Of a stretch of DNA of 36,454 nucleotides, positions 1-8,701 are shown in pieces; within the stretch, counting starts at the first letter, position 1, and each line of letters opens with the position of its first letter. Position numbers and translations under genes: made by a program. This DNA is from Nioella sediminis (lineage in GTDB: Bacteria > Pseudomonadota > Alphaproteobacteria > Rhodobacterales > Rhodobacteraceae): the NCBI RefSeq assembly GCF_001879695.1, contig NZ_MNBL01000178.1, positions 1-36,454 on the forward strand, written 5' to 3'. Below the pieces are notes generated by a model. It did not search any database, was not told the DNA's origin, and saw nothing but the letters and a program-made list of their open reading frames with translations.

Positions 1-12
1 GGACCAGTCAGA

Positions 13-635
13 TCAGGCCACCCACTGTGCGGGCCTGCGTTGATGAATCGCTTGTTCCAATGCATCGAGGACAAATCCGGCAGTGGCCGTGCGACTGACA
101 CGCCACCCAATGATGCGGCGGACAAAGACATCAATGACGAAGGCCACATACACAAACCCCTGCAAGGTTGCGACATAGGTAAAATTGCTGACCCAAAGCA
201 CATTCGGCGCAGGCGCATGGAATTGGCGGTTTACCTTGTCCAATGGACACGGCAGCGCCTTATCCGGGATCGTTGTCTTTGGTTTCTTGCCGCGCACAAC
301 GCCTTCGATCCTAATATCCTTCATCAAGCGGGCAACGGTGCAGCGCGCAATATCAAAGCCTCCTCTGCGCATTTGGTGCCAGACCTTCCGCACGCCATAC
401 ACGCTGAGGTTTTCCTCGAAGACACGCTCAATCTCGGGCTTCAGTGCCTCATCACGCCTGGCGCGATCAGAAAGGCGGGACGGATCAGCGCGCTTGGACA
501 AGTGATCATAGAACGTTGCAGGGGCAATCGGCAAAACCCCCTCTCGGGACATAGCTACGCAATGCCCTGCCGGGCAGCGGGACAGATTGGCTCGACCCCA
601 TGATCAGCGCGGTGATCTTCTATGAACTGGATCAT
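13..635 (-). pseudogene. IS3-family transposase OrfB remnant (rve integrase fold), disrupted
   Basis: The readable part (13-552, 179 residues) has the HTH_21-like segment followed by the start of the rve/DDE integrase core (WVSNFTYVATLQGFVYVAFVIDVF). The family has Asp in the position that is Asn here (WVSN instead of WVSD), so the first catalytic acid of the DDE triad is lost. Upstream, a frame starting at 635 and overlapping the OrfA stop by ATGA carries the expected OrfB beginning ([18 protein letters not shown]) but hits a stop before joining the main frame, implying a frameshift near 555-580. Near base 20 the frame is shifted again: the next frame reads Gly-Gly-Leu-Ile, like the conserved GGL(I/V)HHSD motif, whereas the main frame stops at 13-15. 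A second and third catalytic residue are not present in the window. Confidence 0.85.
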
Positions 636-958
636 CGTTTGAATGGGCGGTCGTGCTCCGCCTGGGCAAAATATGCGGATGCTTTTCTAAGGATCTCATT
701 GGCCTGCTTCAGTTCGCGCACCTCCCGCTCAAGCGCCTTCATCTTCTCAGCCTGTTCGGTGGTGATGCCTCCGCGCTGGCCAGCATCAACTTCGACCTTC
801 TTGACCCATTAATTCAGCGTTTGCGGCGCGCAACCGATCTTCGAGGAAATCGACACAATCGCCACCCAACGGCTCTCATGATGCCCGGCGCCATCCAATA
901 CCATCCGCACGGCGCGTTCGCGCACTTCTGATGAATACTTGTTCGTTGTCTTTGTCAT
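632..958 (-). pseudogene. IS3-family transposase OrfA remnant with nonsense codon
   Basis: Reading leftwards from the ATG at 958, the frame gives a typical IS3 OrfA: an N-terminal helix-turn-helix ([16 protein letters not shown]), then a leucine-rich C-terminal helix ([20 protein letters not shown]) ending at the stop 632-634, about 108 codons. The frame is broken by a TAA at 809-811, where relatives read a Glu between Leu-Asn and Trp-Val. No intact product of this length can be made. It belongs to the same element as the OrfB remnant, which overlaps its stop by ATGA at 632-635. Confidence 0.8.
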
Positions 959-1011
959 GATGCTCCATCCTACTCATGAGTTGGAGCCTCCGGCAAACCC
1001 GGCGCGGTTCA

Positions 1012-1589
1012 ATCCGGCAGTGTGTCGCCTGTTCATCGTCGACGGTGCCAAGGCGCTGACGAAGGCCATCCGCCGCACCTTCGGGGCGGATACCCCGATC
1101 CAGCGCGGCCAGGTCCATAAGGCGCGCAACATCACCGAGCGGCTAGATCCCAAGATTTACGCCGCAGTGCGCCGCGCCCTTCGGCAGGCATGGGAACTGA
1201 ACGATGCCGACAAGGCCGAACGGCTTCTGCGCAATCTGGCGCGCCGGATGGAATTGGAGGCCCCCGGGGTCTCGAAGAGCATCCTTGAGGGCTTGGATGA
1301 AATCCTCACTGTGATCCGTCTCGGGCTGCCACTCGAACTGCGCCGCTCGCTCGCCAGTACCAACATCATCGAGTCGATGAACGCCGTGATCTGGCAGGTC
1401 TGCCGGAACGTGAAGCGGTGGCGTGACGCGAAGATGGCGCTGCGCTGGACTGCATCCGGCATGCTCGAGGCCGCCAAAGGCTTCCGACGTCTCAAGGCTC
1501 ACAATCAGCTGCCCGTTCTCAAGGCCGCGCTTCTCAAGCACCGCGACCCGGGTGCCGCCGGCGTTGACCAAACCGCAAAGGCCGCCTAA
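1012..1589 (+). pseudogene. IS256-family (Mutator-type) transposase, 3' fragment
   Basis: The frame encodes about 190 residues of the C-terminal half of an IS256-family DDE transposase: CRLFIVDGAKALTKAIRRTF contains the second catalytic Asp, and STNIIESMN contains the final catalytic Glu. The N-terminal half with the first Asp is missing because the IS3-family element is joined to the gene at about 1011. An open frame extends upstream to 939, but those codons belong to the IS3 end and not to this family. In the usual RCxVHK(A)RN motif the Cys is replaced by Gly (RGQVHKARN), a further sign of decay. The gene ends at the TAA 1587-1589. Confidence 0.85.
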
Positions 1590-1881
1590 CCATAATCCCA
1601 GCGACGCTGCACAGACCCGATTTCAACATTCATCGGGACATCCCCGGGACGCCTTTTCTGAAAGCTTATTGCGGTTCATCTTCCCGATACCGCGCTGCAC
1701 CCTCTACCCTAAGTAACCTCTTCTTGCCCAAAACGAGCTGGCTTCGCGCTGGACTCGCATTTGCTTCAAGCCGTCGAAACCCGCCAGGCGGCCAGGAACG
1801 AATTCAGTGAAAGCTCGTTGCCGAAACCGCGTCGATGACCTGGTCGCAGGCAGACGCCGCTCGATAATACAGTTCCTTAGC
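1590..1881. other. Gene-free stretch after the IS256 remnant
   Basis: No convincing gene is seen here. The first ~70 bases probably contain the terminal part of the IS256-family element (a GATTTCAACA-type stretch near 1619 followed by GGGACATCCCC), and the rest is the sequence beyond the 3' end of the matB remnant. Open frames in it are antisense or out-of-frame shadows without recognisable domains. The exact IS256 terminus and any target duplication could not be fixed by eye. Confidence 0.4.
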
Positions 1882-2454
1882 TCACGCGGGCACGAACAGG
1901 TCCTTGTAGGTATCTCGCAGAATGTTCTTTTGCACCTTGCCCATCGTGTTGCGCGGCAACTCGTCGACCACCACCAGCTTGCGGGGATGCTTGAAGCGGG
2001 CCAGCGAGGTTCCGGCAGCCACGGCGATTGCGCCGAGATCCGGTGTTTGGCCCGGGGCCGGGACAATAACGCCAACCACGGTTTCCCCGAAATCGGGATG
2101 CGGCACGCCCACCACGGCGCTTTCCAGTACACCGGGCTGTTCATCCAGCATCAGTTCGATTTCCTTGGGATAGATGTTATAGCCGCCCGAAATGATCAGA
2201 TCCTTGTTGCGGCCGACGATGTGGACGTAGCCATCCTCGTCAATCTTGCCGAGATCGCCTGTGATGAAGAACCCGTCAGCGCGCAGCTCCGCGGCGGTTT
2301 TCTCGGGCATTTGCCAGTAGCCCTTGAACACATTAGGCCCGCGCACTTCGACCTGGCCAACCTCGCCATCGGGCAGGGTTTCGCCCGTGGAGGGATCGGT
2401 GATCTTCAGCTCCACCCCCGGCAGCGGGAAACCCACGGTTCCCGCGCGGCGGTC
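1882..2454 (-). pseudogene. matB: Malonyl-CoA synthetase (MatB-like), C-terminal fragment
   Basis: The frame encodes the last ~190 residues of an ANL-superfamily acyl-CoA ligase that looks like MatB, which makes malonyl-CoA from malonate, CoA and ATP. Visible are GFPLPGVELKITDP, the hinge region with the ATP-ribose Asp (GFFITGDLGKIDEDGYVHIVGR), the A8 motif (DLIISGGYNIYPKEIE) and the catalytic-Lys motif (LPRNTMGKVQKNILRDTY). Homology can be followed to about 2454 (DRRAGTV before the GTG at 2436) and then stops abruptly. The ~310 N-terminal residues, including the P-loop, are absent, so it is non-functional. It abuts a truncated GntR regulator facing the other way. Confidence 0.85.
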
Positions 2455-2744
2455 TCTATTACCGTGAAAACGAGAGATTCCATGCGATTCTCTACCGCCA
2501 GTCCGGCAACCGATTCCTAGAACAGGAATGCCTACGCCTGCATCGGCGCCTGCAACCCTTCCGACGCTTGCAACTGCGCCTTCGCGGTCGGATGCGGCAG
2601 TCGATGGGTAAACATGAGGCCATCGTGAAAGCGCTGGAAGCCGGCGACAGCAACCGCGCCTCTGCCGAGATCCGCGGTCACGTGGCGGTTCAGGTCGAAA
2701 AGTTCTACCACCTCATTGCCAACCTGAAACCGGCCGCGGAATAG
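2455..2744 (+). pseudogene. GntR-family regulator, C-terminal FCD-domain fragment
   Basis: In the frame starting at 2457 (no start codon) about 95 codons read as the end of an FCD effector-binding domain of FadR-subfamily GntR regulators: ENERFHAILYRQSGN, a LQPFRRLQLRLRGRM segment, and KHEAIVKALEAGDSNRASAEIR, ending at TAG 2742-2744. The winged-helix DNA-binding half and the first part of the FCD domain are missing. GntR regulators commonly sit beside malonate-utilisation genes, which fits the neighbouring matB fragment; both lost their 5' ends at the same point, about 2455. Confidence 0.75.
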
Positions 2745-2759
2745 CCTCTGGCAGGCGGT

Positions 2760-4262
2760 TCAGCCCATCAGGTCTGGACTCAGCGTTGCGGGAAGATCCT
2801 GATAGCACACTGGGCGTAGCCAGCGGCGGATCGACAGGGTTCCAACCGAGGTGTGGCCAAAATTCGTTGAGGCCGGGTACGGGCCGCCGTGGACCATGCT
2901 ATCGCAAACCTCGACACCGGTTGGAAACCCATTGAACAGGATCCTCCCGGCCTTGCGTTCCAGTATGGGCAACAGGGCGCGGGCCGTCTCTGTATCGGCG
3001 TCATCCATATGCAGGGTGCAGGTCAATTGCCCTTCCAACCCCGCAGCGATCTGTTTCATCTGCCCCGCTCCGTCCACCTCGACGATCAGGCCGAGCGGTC
3101 CGAAAACCTCGTGTTGCAGGTTGGGATTGTCCAGAAACGCCGCACCGGTCGTGCGGTAGAGGCAGGGGGCGGCCTCTCGGCTCTGGCGGGAGGAGACCAG
3201 AAGCCCCTGCACATGGTCCCCCTGCCCCATCCGGTCGCAGCCGTCGTGATAGGCCTGTGCGATCCCGTCTGTCAGCATCACTTGCGCCATTGTCGCAGAA
3301 AGTGCTTTCGTCGCCGCGTCAGTGAACGCGGTTGCATCCGGCCCCGCTGGCAGGACCGCAACGCCTGGATTGGTGCAGAACTGCCCCGCCCCCATGGTCA
3401 GCGACGCGGCCCAACCTTCCGCGAGCGCGGCTGACTTGGCGGAAAGGGCCCCGGGCAAGATGAATATCGGGTTGACGCTGCCCAGTTCTCCGAAAAACGG
3501 AATCGGATCGGGGCGTGCGGCACATAGATCGAACAGCGCCCTGCCTCCGGCGAGCGAGCCGGTGAAGCCGACCGCGCGGATCAGGGGATGGGTGACCAGC
3601 GCTGTCCCCACATCGCGACGGCCGCCCTGGATCAGGGAGAAGACGCCCGATGGCATGCCACAGGCCAAAGTCGCGGCCTCGATGGCGCGGGCCACGATCT
3701 CGCTGGTGCCGGGATGGGCGCTGTGGCCCTTCACGACAACGGGGCAACCCGCCGCCAGGGCGCTGGCGGTGTCGCCACCAGCAACAGAAAACGCCAACGG
3801 GAAATTCGACGCGCCGAAAACAGCCACGGGGCCGATCGGGCGCTGGATCATTCGCAGGTCTGGTCGGGGAAGCGGCTGGCGGTCAGGCAGGGCCGGATCG
3901 TGACGGCGGTCGAGATAGTCGCCCTTCAGGATATGGTCTGCGAACAGGCGCAGCTGGCCGGTGGTGCGGCCGCGTTCGCCTTGCAGGCGCGCTTCTGGCA
4001 GGCCGGTTTCGCGGCTGCCGGTTTCGGTGATTTCCTCGGCGCTGGCCTCGATCTCATCGGCGATGGCGTTGAGAAATTCGGCGCGCGCATCGGCGCTGGT
4101 GTGCGCATAGGTCTCGAACGCGGCCTCGGCAGCGCTGCAGGCGATCTCGACCAGATCAGGCGTGCCGACGCTGAACTCCTGCGCCGAACCACGCACCGGG
4201 GCGGACAGGAATGTCTTGTCGCTGCCGGTCCATTGCCCGGCGATGTAATGCTTGCCGATCAT
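2760..4262 (-). CDS. Alpha-ketoglutarate semialdehyde dehydrogenase (2,5-dioxovalerate dehydrogenase)
   Basis: This 500-residue protein belongs to the aldehyde dehydrogenase superfamily and resembles the NAD(P)-dependent enzymes that oxidise alpha-ketoglutarate semialdehyde to 2-oxoglutarate in hydroxyproline and acid-sugar (Weimberg-type) catabolism. Visible are the Asn of FGASNFPLAFS (N153), the FTGS loop (233-236), the general-base Glu in ELGSVNP (E259) and the nucleophilic Cys in GQFCTNPG (C296). The FGASNFPLAFS and ELGSVNP versions are typical of this branch and differ from ordinary ALDHs. Its start overlaps the stop of the enolase-superfamily gene by ATGA (4259-4262), and it is the last gene of the eight-gene operon, consistent with a terminal oxidation step. 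Confidence 0.85.
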   Translation of the reverse strand: MIGKHYIAGQWTGSDKTFLSAPVRGSAQEFSVGTPDLVEIACSAAEAAFETYAHTSADARAEFLNAIADEIEASAEEITETGSRETGLPEARLQGERGRTTGQLRLFADHILKGDYLDRRHDPALPDRQPLPRPDLRMIQRPIGPVAVFGASNFPLAFSVAGGDTASALAAGCPVVVKGHSAHPGTSEIVARAIEAATLACGMPSGVFSLIQGGRRDVGTALVTHPLIRAVGFTGSLAGGRALFDLCAARPDPIPFFGELGSVNPIFILPGALSAKSAALAEGWAASLTMGAGQFCTNPGVAVLPAGPDATAFTDAATKALSATMAQVMLTDGIAQAYHDGCDRMGQGDHVQGLLVSSRQSREAAPCLYRTTGAAFLDNPNLQHEVFGPLGLIVEVDGAGQMKQIAAGLEGQLTCTLHMDDADTETARALLPILERKAGRILFNGFPTGVEVCDSMVHGGPYPASTNFGHTSVGTLSIRRWLRPVCYQDLPATLSPDLMG

Positions 4263-5479
4263 GCGCCTGACCCGCCCGTCTCACGTGCCCAATAGCTGTC
4301 GGGCGGCGGGCCGAAGTCGATCAGCGCACAGGAATAAACGGCAGTTTCATCAAATGGATAGCGCGCTTCCATCTCGGGCGTCAGCGTCAGACCCAATCCC
4401 GGCGCTGAGGGGCGCAACAGCTGCCCTTCCACGATCCGGCCCTGATCCCCGATCATCTCGGTCCCGAGCGGGAAATCCAGCATCGGGTATTCGACCAGCT
4501 TGCCGCCCGCCGCGAAGGCTGCGTGATAGCTCGCCATGATCGCGGCCGCCCCCCCCCAGGCGTGGACAACGACATCGGTGCCCTTTGCCCTGGCGACCTC
4601 GAACACATCCATCACCGCCGAAATCCCGCCCATGACCGAAGCATCGGGCTGCACGAAATCATAGACTTCGTTGTTGATCCGTTCGATCATCTCTTTTGGC
4701 GTGGTGATGATCTCGCCCCCGCAGACGGGTACATCGATCCGCCCGCGCAGGGCCTTGAACCCATCTGGGGCATCCGGGCCAATGGCCTCTTCCACAAATA
4801 TCATCCGGTAATCGGTCAATGCGTGGACGGCCTCGACATAGGCAACTACGTCATCCACCTCCTGCGGGGGATCGGCGAGGTTCTGGCACATATCGACGCC
4901 CACCTCGATGCCGCGCTTGCCCGCCTCTTCCAGCACCCAGGCCGTACGCAGGATATCGGTCTTGATCGCGCGCATTTTGTAGCGGGTGATGCCGAAGCTT
5001 TCGAGCAGGTCCAACTCGCGCAGGAACTGATGCTTCGCGTCGCAACACCCGCCCGAGCCATAGATCGGGATCATGTCCGCCTTGGCCCCGCCAAGAAGGT
5101 CGTAGACCGGCACCCCGAGGCTTTTGCCCTTGGCGTCCTGCAACGCTATCTCGAAGGCGGCGATCACGTGGCGCGCCGCGCCTTGCAGGGACCAGTAATC
5201 GCATAAGGACCGCAGGTCGCGCACCCGGCCCGCAATGTCGAACCCGTCCTTGCCCATCACCTGCGGGCGGCACAGGTCAACGATGGACTCGAACACTTTG
5301 GGCGCGAAGACGGCCAAATAGCCTTCGCCCAATCCGGTCACGCCGTTGTCCAGTGTGACCTCGACCATGCCGATAGTGCGCTTGGGACCGTTGGGAAAGC
5401 ATTCCTTGATCTCAGGATCGTCGGCATCGGCATAGGAAGAGCTGAGAAGAACGCAGCGGATATTGGTGATATTGGGCAT
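4259..5479 (-). CDS. Mandelate racemase-type enolase-superfamily enzyme, probable acid-sugar dehydratase
   Basis: This 406-residue protein has the enolase-superfamily arrangement: an N-terminal capping domain (about 1-130) and a barrel with metal ligands D196 (VGVDMCQN), E230 or E231 (IFVEEA) and E256 (CGGE), plus the D279 (QPDASVMGG) and H306 (VVVHAWGG) dyad that marks the mandelate racemase subgroup. The second-strand motif reads K168-Met-R170 (YKMR) instead of the common KxK. Members of this subgroup mostly dehydrate aldonic or aldaric acids to 2-keto-3-deoxy acids, which fits the neighbouring DHDPS-family lyase and semialdehyde dehydrogenase. Substrate is not predictable by eye; a racemase role cannot be excluded. 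ATGA overlaps couple it to both neighbours. Confidence 0.8.
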   Translation of the reverse strand: MPNITNIRCVLLSSSYADADDPEIKECFPNGPKRTIGMVEVTLDNGVTGLGEGYLAVFAPKVFESIVDLCRPQVMGKDGFDIAGRVRDLRSLCDYWSLQGAARHVIAAFEIALQDAKGKSLGVPVYDLLGGAKADMIPIYGSGGCCDAKHQFLRELDLLESFGITRYKMRAIKTDILRTAWVLEEAGKRGIEVGVDMCQNLADPPQEVDDVVAYVEAVHALTDYRMIFVEEAIGPDAPDGFKALRGRIDVPVCGGEIITTPKEMIERINNEVYDFVQPDASVMGGISAVMDVFEVARAKGTDVVVHAWGGAAAIMASYHAAFAAGGKLVEYPMLDFPLGTEMIGDQGRIVEGQLLRPSAPGLGLTLTPEMEARYPFDETAVYSCALIDFGPPPDSYWARETGGSGA

Positions 5480-6384
5480 CAGTAACCTCGGGTCATGTCG
5501 ACGACGCCCTGCAGCGGCTGACCCGCACGGTAGCGGGCGAGATTAGCCAGGAAGGTGTCGATTTTGCGGTCCAGCTCGTCGGCGGTGCCGCCGCCGCTGT
5601 GCTGGGTCAGAAGGATATTGGGACAGGTCCAGAACCGGTGATCGGGCGGCAGTGGTTCGTCCCGGGTCACGTCCAGAACGGCTCCGGCCAGGCGGCCATC
5701 GGCCAGTGCGTCGGCAAGCGCGTCCTCGTCGATCAGCGAGCCGCGCCCGAGGTTGGCAAGGACTGCATGGCGCGGCAGCAGGGCCAGACGCTCCGCCGAC
5801 AGCAGCCCGCGGGTGGCGGGGGTGTCGGGGACCGTCGCCACTAGAATATCCGCTGTCGGCAACAAGGCGTCGAGATCGGCGGTGGTGGCGGAACTGTCCA
5901 GCGCGGTGATTTCGCATCCGAAGGGGGCCAGCAATTCTGCCAGCCGCCGGTTGATCGCGCCATTCCCCAGCATCACCACCCGCGCACCTTTCAGCAAGCG
6001 CAGACGCGTGCGGATCGGGTCGCCCTCCCATGTCCTGCTCGCTTGCAGCCGGGCCAGACGGTCCACCCCGCGGGCGAGCGCCAGAAGCCCCGCAAGTGCG
6101 GTTTCCGCGACCGGATCGGCGAAGAAGCCCGCCAGATTGGTCAGGGTCAGGCGCTGGCCGAGCAAGGTCCAGTCGAGATCCGCGTATTCGCCGAAGCCAA
6201 CGGATTCCAGCTGCACCCACTTCAGAGTCCCGGCCTCGGCCAAGGCCTCGGGCGGCGGATTGCCGAAAGCGATTTCGCACCCATCAAGATCGCCGGTTTC
6301 TTCCAGTTCGGCCTCCCCAATGCCCGCGCGCAGCCGCGCGATCTGGGCACCGTTCAGATCGAGACAAAGCGCAATGCGCGTCAT
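5479..6384 (-). CDS. D-2-hydroxyacid dehydrogenase (NAD-binding)
   Basis: The product (301 residues) belongs to the D-isomer-specific 2-hydroxyacid dehydrogenase family, which interconverts 2-hydroxy and 2-oxo acids with NAD(P)H. Visible are the Rossmann motif LGNGAIN (139-145, with Asn where the third Gly usually is), the catalytic Arg in GRGSLID (R214), the Glu of DEPLP (E243) and the His of QHSGGG (H262). The frame is open upstream to 6543, but the ATG at 6384 overlaps the preceding ALDH stop by ATGA and begins the typical first strand (MTRIALCLD), so this start is chosen. Its stop overlaps the next start by ATGA at 5479. It could process a hydroxy acid that enters or leaves the operon's pathway. 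Confidence 0.85.
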   Translation of the reverse strand: MTRIALCLDLNGAQIARLRAGIGEAELEETGDLDGCEIAFGNPPPEALAEAGTLKWVQLESVGFGEYADLDWTLLGQRLTLTNLAGFFADPVAETALAGLLALARGVDRLARLQASRTWEGDPIRTRLRLLKGARVVMLGNGAINRRLAELLAPFGCEITALDSSATTADLDALLPTADILVATVPDTPATRGLLSAERLALLPRHAVLANLGRGSLIDEDALADALADGRLAGAVLDVTRDEPLPPDHRFWTCPNILLTQHSGGGTADELDRKIDTFLANLARYRAGQPLQGVVDMTRGY

Positions 6385-7877
6385 GAAGGCGTCCCCTGGC
6401 AGATCCAGATGGTCTTGGTTTGCAGATACTGTTCCATTGCCTCGACGCCATTGTCCCGCGCCAGCGAACCGGACCGTTTGTAGCCGCCGAAGGGCGTCTT
6501 GATATCTCCCTCGGAAAAACCGTTCACGGACACCGTGCCGCAAGGCAGACGCCGCGCCATGTGCAGCGCGCGATCGATGTCGCGGGTGAAGACGGTGGCG
6601 TGCAGGCCATAGTCGCTGTCGGCGGCCAGTTGCAGTGCCTCGTCCATCGTCTTCACCGGCAGGATCCCCAGAACCGGGCCGAAGATCTCCTCCCGAGCGA
6701 TGGCCATGTCCGGGGTCAGCCCGGCGAAGACGGTGGGCTCCACGAAGAACCCCGCGCCCTTGCGCGCACCGCCGGTGGTCATGCGCGCGCCCTCGGCCAC
6801 GCCCTTGTCGATATAGCCAGTCACGCGCGCCATGTGTTCGGCTGTCACCATCGCACCGATATCGGTGTCGGGGTCCAGCGGATCGCCCACCTTGTAGGCG
6901 GCAGCACGCTTGGTGACCTTTTCCAGATAAGCCTCGGCCACGCGGGCATCGACGATCTGGCGCATGTTGGCCGAGCAGTTCTGCCCGCCGTTCCAGAAGG
7001 CGGAATTCACCGCGTGGTTGATCAGGTCATCGCTGAGGTCGGCATCATCCAGCACGATAAAGGGGCTCTTGCCACCCATCTCCAGCCCGATGACCTTGAG
7101 GTTGCTTTCCCCCGCGTAGCGCAGGAAATAGCCGCCCACCTCGGTCGAGCCGGTGAAGGAGACGATGTCGATATCACCATGCCGTCCGATGGCCTGCCCC
7201 GTCGTTTCACCCATGCCGGGCAGGACGCTCAGCACTCCGTCGGGCACCCCGGCCTCCTGTGCCAGCGCGGCCAGTCGCAGGATGCTGAGCGGCGTCTGTT
7301 CGGCCGGTTTCACGAGGCAGGAACAGCCCGCCGCCAGCGCCGGAGCCAGTTTCCACGCCGCCATGAGTAGCGGGAAATTCCACGGAAGCACCAGCCCGAC
7401 GACACCTGCGGGTTCCTTGACAATGAGCGCCAGCGCATCCTCGCCCGTGGGGGCCACCTTGCCGAAACTCTTGTCGGCAAGTTCGCCATACCACTGGAAG
7501 AAATTGGCGACCTCGGTGCCGATCTCGTGCAGGCAGTCGGTGATGGTCTTGCCGCTGTCGAGGCTTTCGAGAACCGCAAGGTCCGCGGCGTTCGCACGGA
7601 TCAGCGCCGAAAGTTTCAGCAGAACCGCCTTGCGGTCTTCCGGCGCGGCGCGGGACCAGACCCCATCATTGAACCGCGCGCGGGCGGCGGCAACTGCCCT
7701 GTCCACATCCTCGGCCGTGCAATGGGCCACGGCGCACAGGGTCTCGCCCGTGGCAGGGTTAACGCTTTCGAACGTGCCGCCGTCCGACGACGCCGTGAAA
7801 GACCCATTGATGAAGGCGAGGGTCTCAATGGCCAGTCCGGATGCGCGGCTATGGGCCTGATCTTTCGTCAGTGACAT
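6381..7877 (-). CDS. NAD(P)-dependent aldehyde dehydrogenase, PuuC/betaine-aldehyde type
   Basis: The 498-residue product is a full-length classical aldehyde dehydrogenase. Key residues are N167 (LPWNFPLL), K190 (VKPAEQTP), the FTGSTEVG loop (241-248), the general base E266 (LEMGGKSP) and nucleophile C301 (GGQNCSA). It is closest in feel to gamma-glutamyl-gamma-aminobutyraldehyde/betaine aldehyde dehydrogenases, but the aldehyde is not predictable. The start at 7877 has a GGAG sequence eight bases upstream; a longer open frame to 8327 overlaps the permease and is rejected. It lies 23 bases after the ABC permease gene and overlaps the hydroxyacid dehydrogenase start by ATGA. It is one of two ALDHs in the operon, the other being the ketoglutarate-semialdehyde type. 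Confidence 0.9.
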   Translation of the reverse strand: MSLTKDQAHSRASGLAIETLAFINGSFTASSDGGTFESVNPATGETLCAVAHCTAEDVDRAVAAARARFNDGVWSRAAPEDRKAVLLKLSALIRANAADLAVLESLDSGKTITDCLHEIGTEVANFFQWYGELADKSFGKVAPTGEDALALIVKEPAGVVGLVLPWNFPLLMAAWKLAPALAAGCSCLVKPAEQTPLSILRLAALAQEAGVPDGVLSVLPGMGETTGQAIGRHGDIDIVSFTGSTEVGGYFLRYAGESNLKVIGLEMGGKSPFIVLDDADLSDDLINHAVNSAFWNGGQNCSANMRQIVDARVAEAYLEKVTKRAAAYKVGDPLDPDTDIGAMVTAEHMARVTGYIDKGVAEGARMTTGGARKGAGFFVEPTVFAGLTPDMAIAREEIFGPVLGILPVKTMDEALQLAADSDYGLHATVFTRDIDRALHMARRLPCGTVSVNGFSEGDIKTPFGGYKRSGSLARDNGVEAMEQYLQTKTIWICQGTPS

Positions 7878-7900
7878 GGGAAAGCTCCGTTTCAGATAGG

Positions 7901-8701
7901 TCAGTTGCGGCGGACAGAGATATGCCAGGGGATGAGCAGCCGTTCCGCCAGTGTCACCAGTCCGAACAGGCACAAGCCCAGTAACGTCAGGAAGAAGATG
8001 CCGGCGAAGGCCAGGTCTGGGCGCATGTTGCCGGTGACGATCTGGATGTAGAAGCCAAGCCCCTCGTCCGATCCGATGAATTCGGCAATCGCCGCGCCGA
8101 CGGTGGCGTTGATGGCCGCATATTTGAAACCCACGAAACACTGGGGAAGCGCGGCGGGAAGACGAACCTTGAAGAAGGTCCGCCAGATGCCTGCCCCGGT
8201 CGAGCGCGAGAACAGCGTCAGTTCCTCGGACAGCGAATTGAAGGCCAGGATCGCGTTCAGAACGATGGGAAAGAAGCATACCAGAAAGACGATGATCACC
8301 TTGGGCAGCAGCCCGAATCCGAGCCACGAGATGAAGAGCGGCGCGAAGGCGATCTTCGGTACCATCTCGATGCAGACGATGAACGGGTAGATCGTGCGCT
8401 TGAGGATCGTGGAAAACGCGATCGCAAGACCAAGGGGCAGCGCCAGGACGACCGCCAGGACATAGCCGATGATGACCTCGGTTCCCGTGACCAGCGTGTA
8501 GTCCAGAAGCCGGGGCAGATCAGCTGCGCCGTTCTCGATGATCAGCGACGGCGGGGTGAGGATGTAGAGCGGGATGTCGAACCACAGCACCGAGTATTCC
8601 CAGAACAGGAAGAACCCGATGAAGAAGGCGACGAACATCCATGAATTCATCAACCGCAGCTTCAGGCCTGCGAAGGTTGGTTTTTTGTCAAATGACGCCA
8701 T
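7901..8701 (-). CDS. ABC transporter permease, SsuC/TauC/ThiX-like
   Basis: This is an inner-membrane permease of the BPD_transp_1 family with about six hydrophobic segments, starting with WMFVAFFIGFFLFWEYSVLW and including the coupling-loop region (EELTLFSRSTGAGIWRTFFKVRLPAALP) that contacts the ATPase. Sulfonate, taurine, nitrate and pyrimidine-precursor importers have such permeases. The ATG at 8701 is chosen because the protein then starts MASFDKKP; an in-frame ATG at 8734 would extend deeper into the ATPase gene. Even so it overlaps the ATPase 3' end by 14 bases, suggesting coupled translation. The imported compound is unknown. Confidence 0.85.
   Translation of the reverse strand: MASFDKKPTFAGLKLRLMNSWMFVAFFIGFFLFWEYSVLWFDIPLYILTPPSLIIENGAADLPRLLDYTLVTGTEVIIGYVLAVVLALPLGLAIAFSTILKRTIYPFIVCIEMVPKIAFAPLFISWLGFGLLPKVIIVFLVCFFPIVLNAILAFNSLSEELTLFSRSTGAGIWRTFFKVRLPAALPQCFVGFKYAAINATVGAAIAEFIGSDEGLGFYIQIVTGNMRPDLAFAGIFFLTLLGLCLFGLVTLAERLLIPWHISVRRN

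Larger units (their letters stand above)
1..1011 (-). mobile_element. IS3-family insertion sequence, decayed, one end inside the window
   Basis: The stretch carries OrfA and OrfB remnants of an IS3-family element reading leftwards. The right end appears to be a terminal inverted repeat at about 984-1011, which read on the minus strand begins TGAACCGCGCCGGG, a sequence of the type seen at the ends of IS3-family elements. Directly beyond it an IS256-family transposase gene resumes in mid-gene, so the IS3 element inserted into that gene. The left end lies outside the window, so the target duplication cannot be checked. OrfA has an internal stop, OrfB has frame disruptions and a changed catalytic residue, so the element cannot move by itself. 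Confidence 0.8.
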
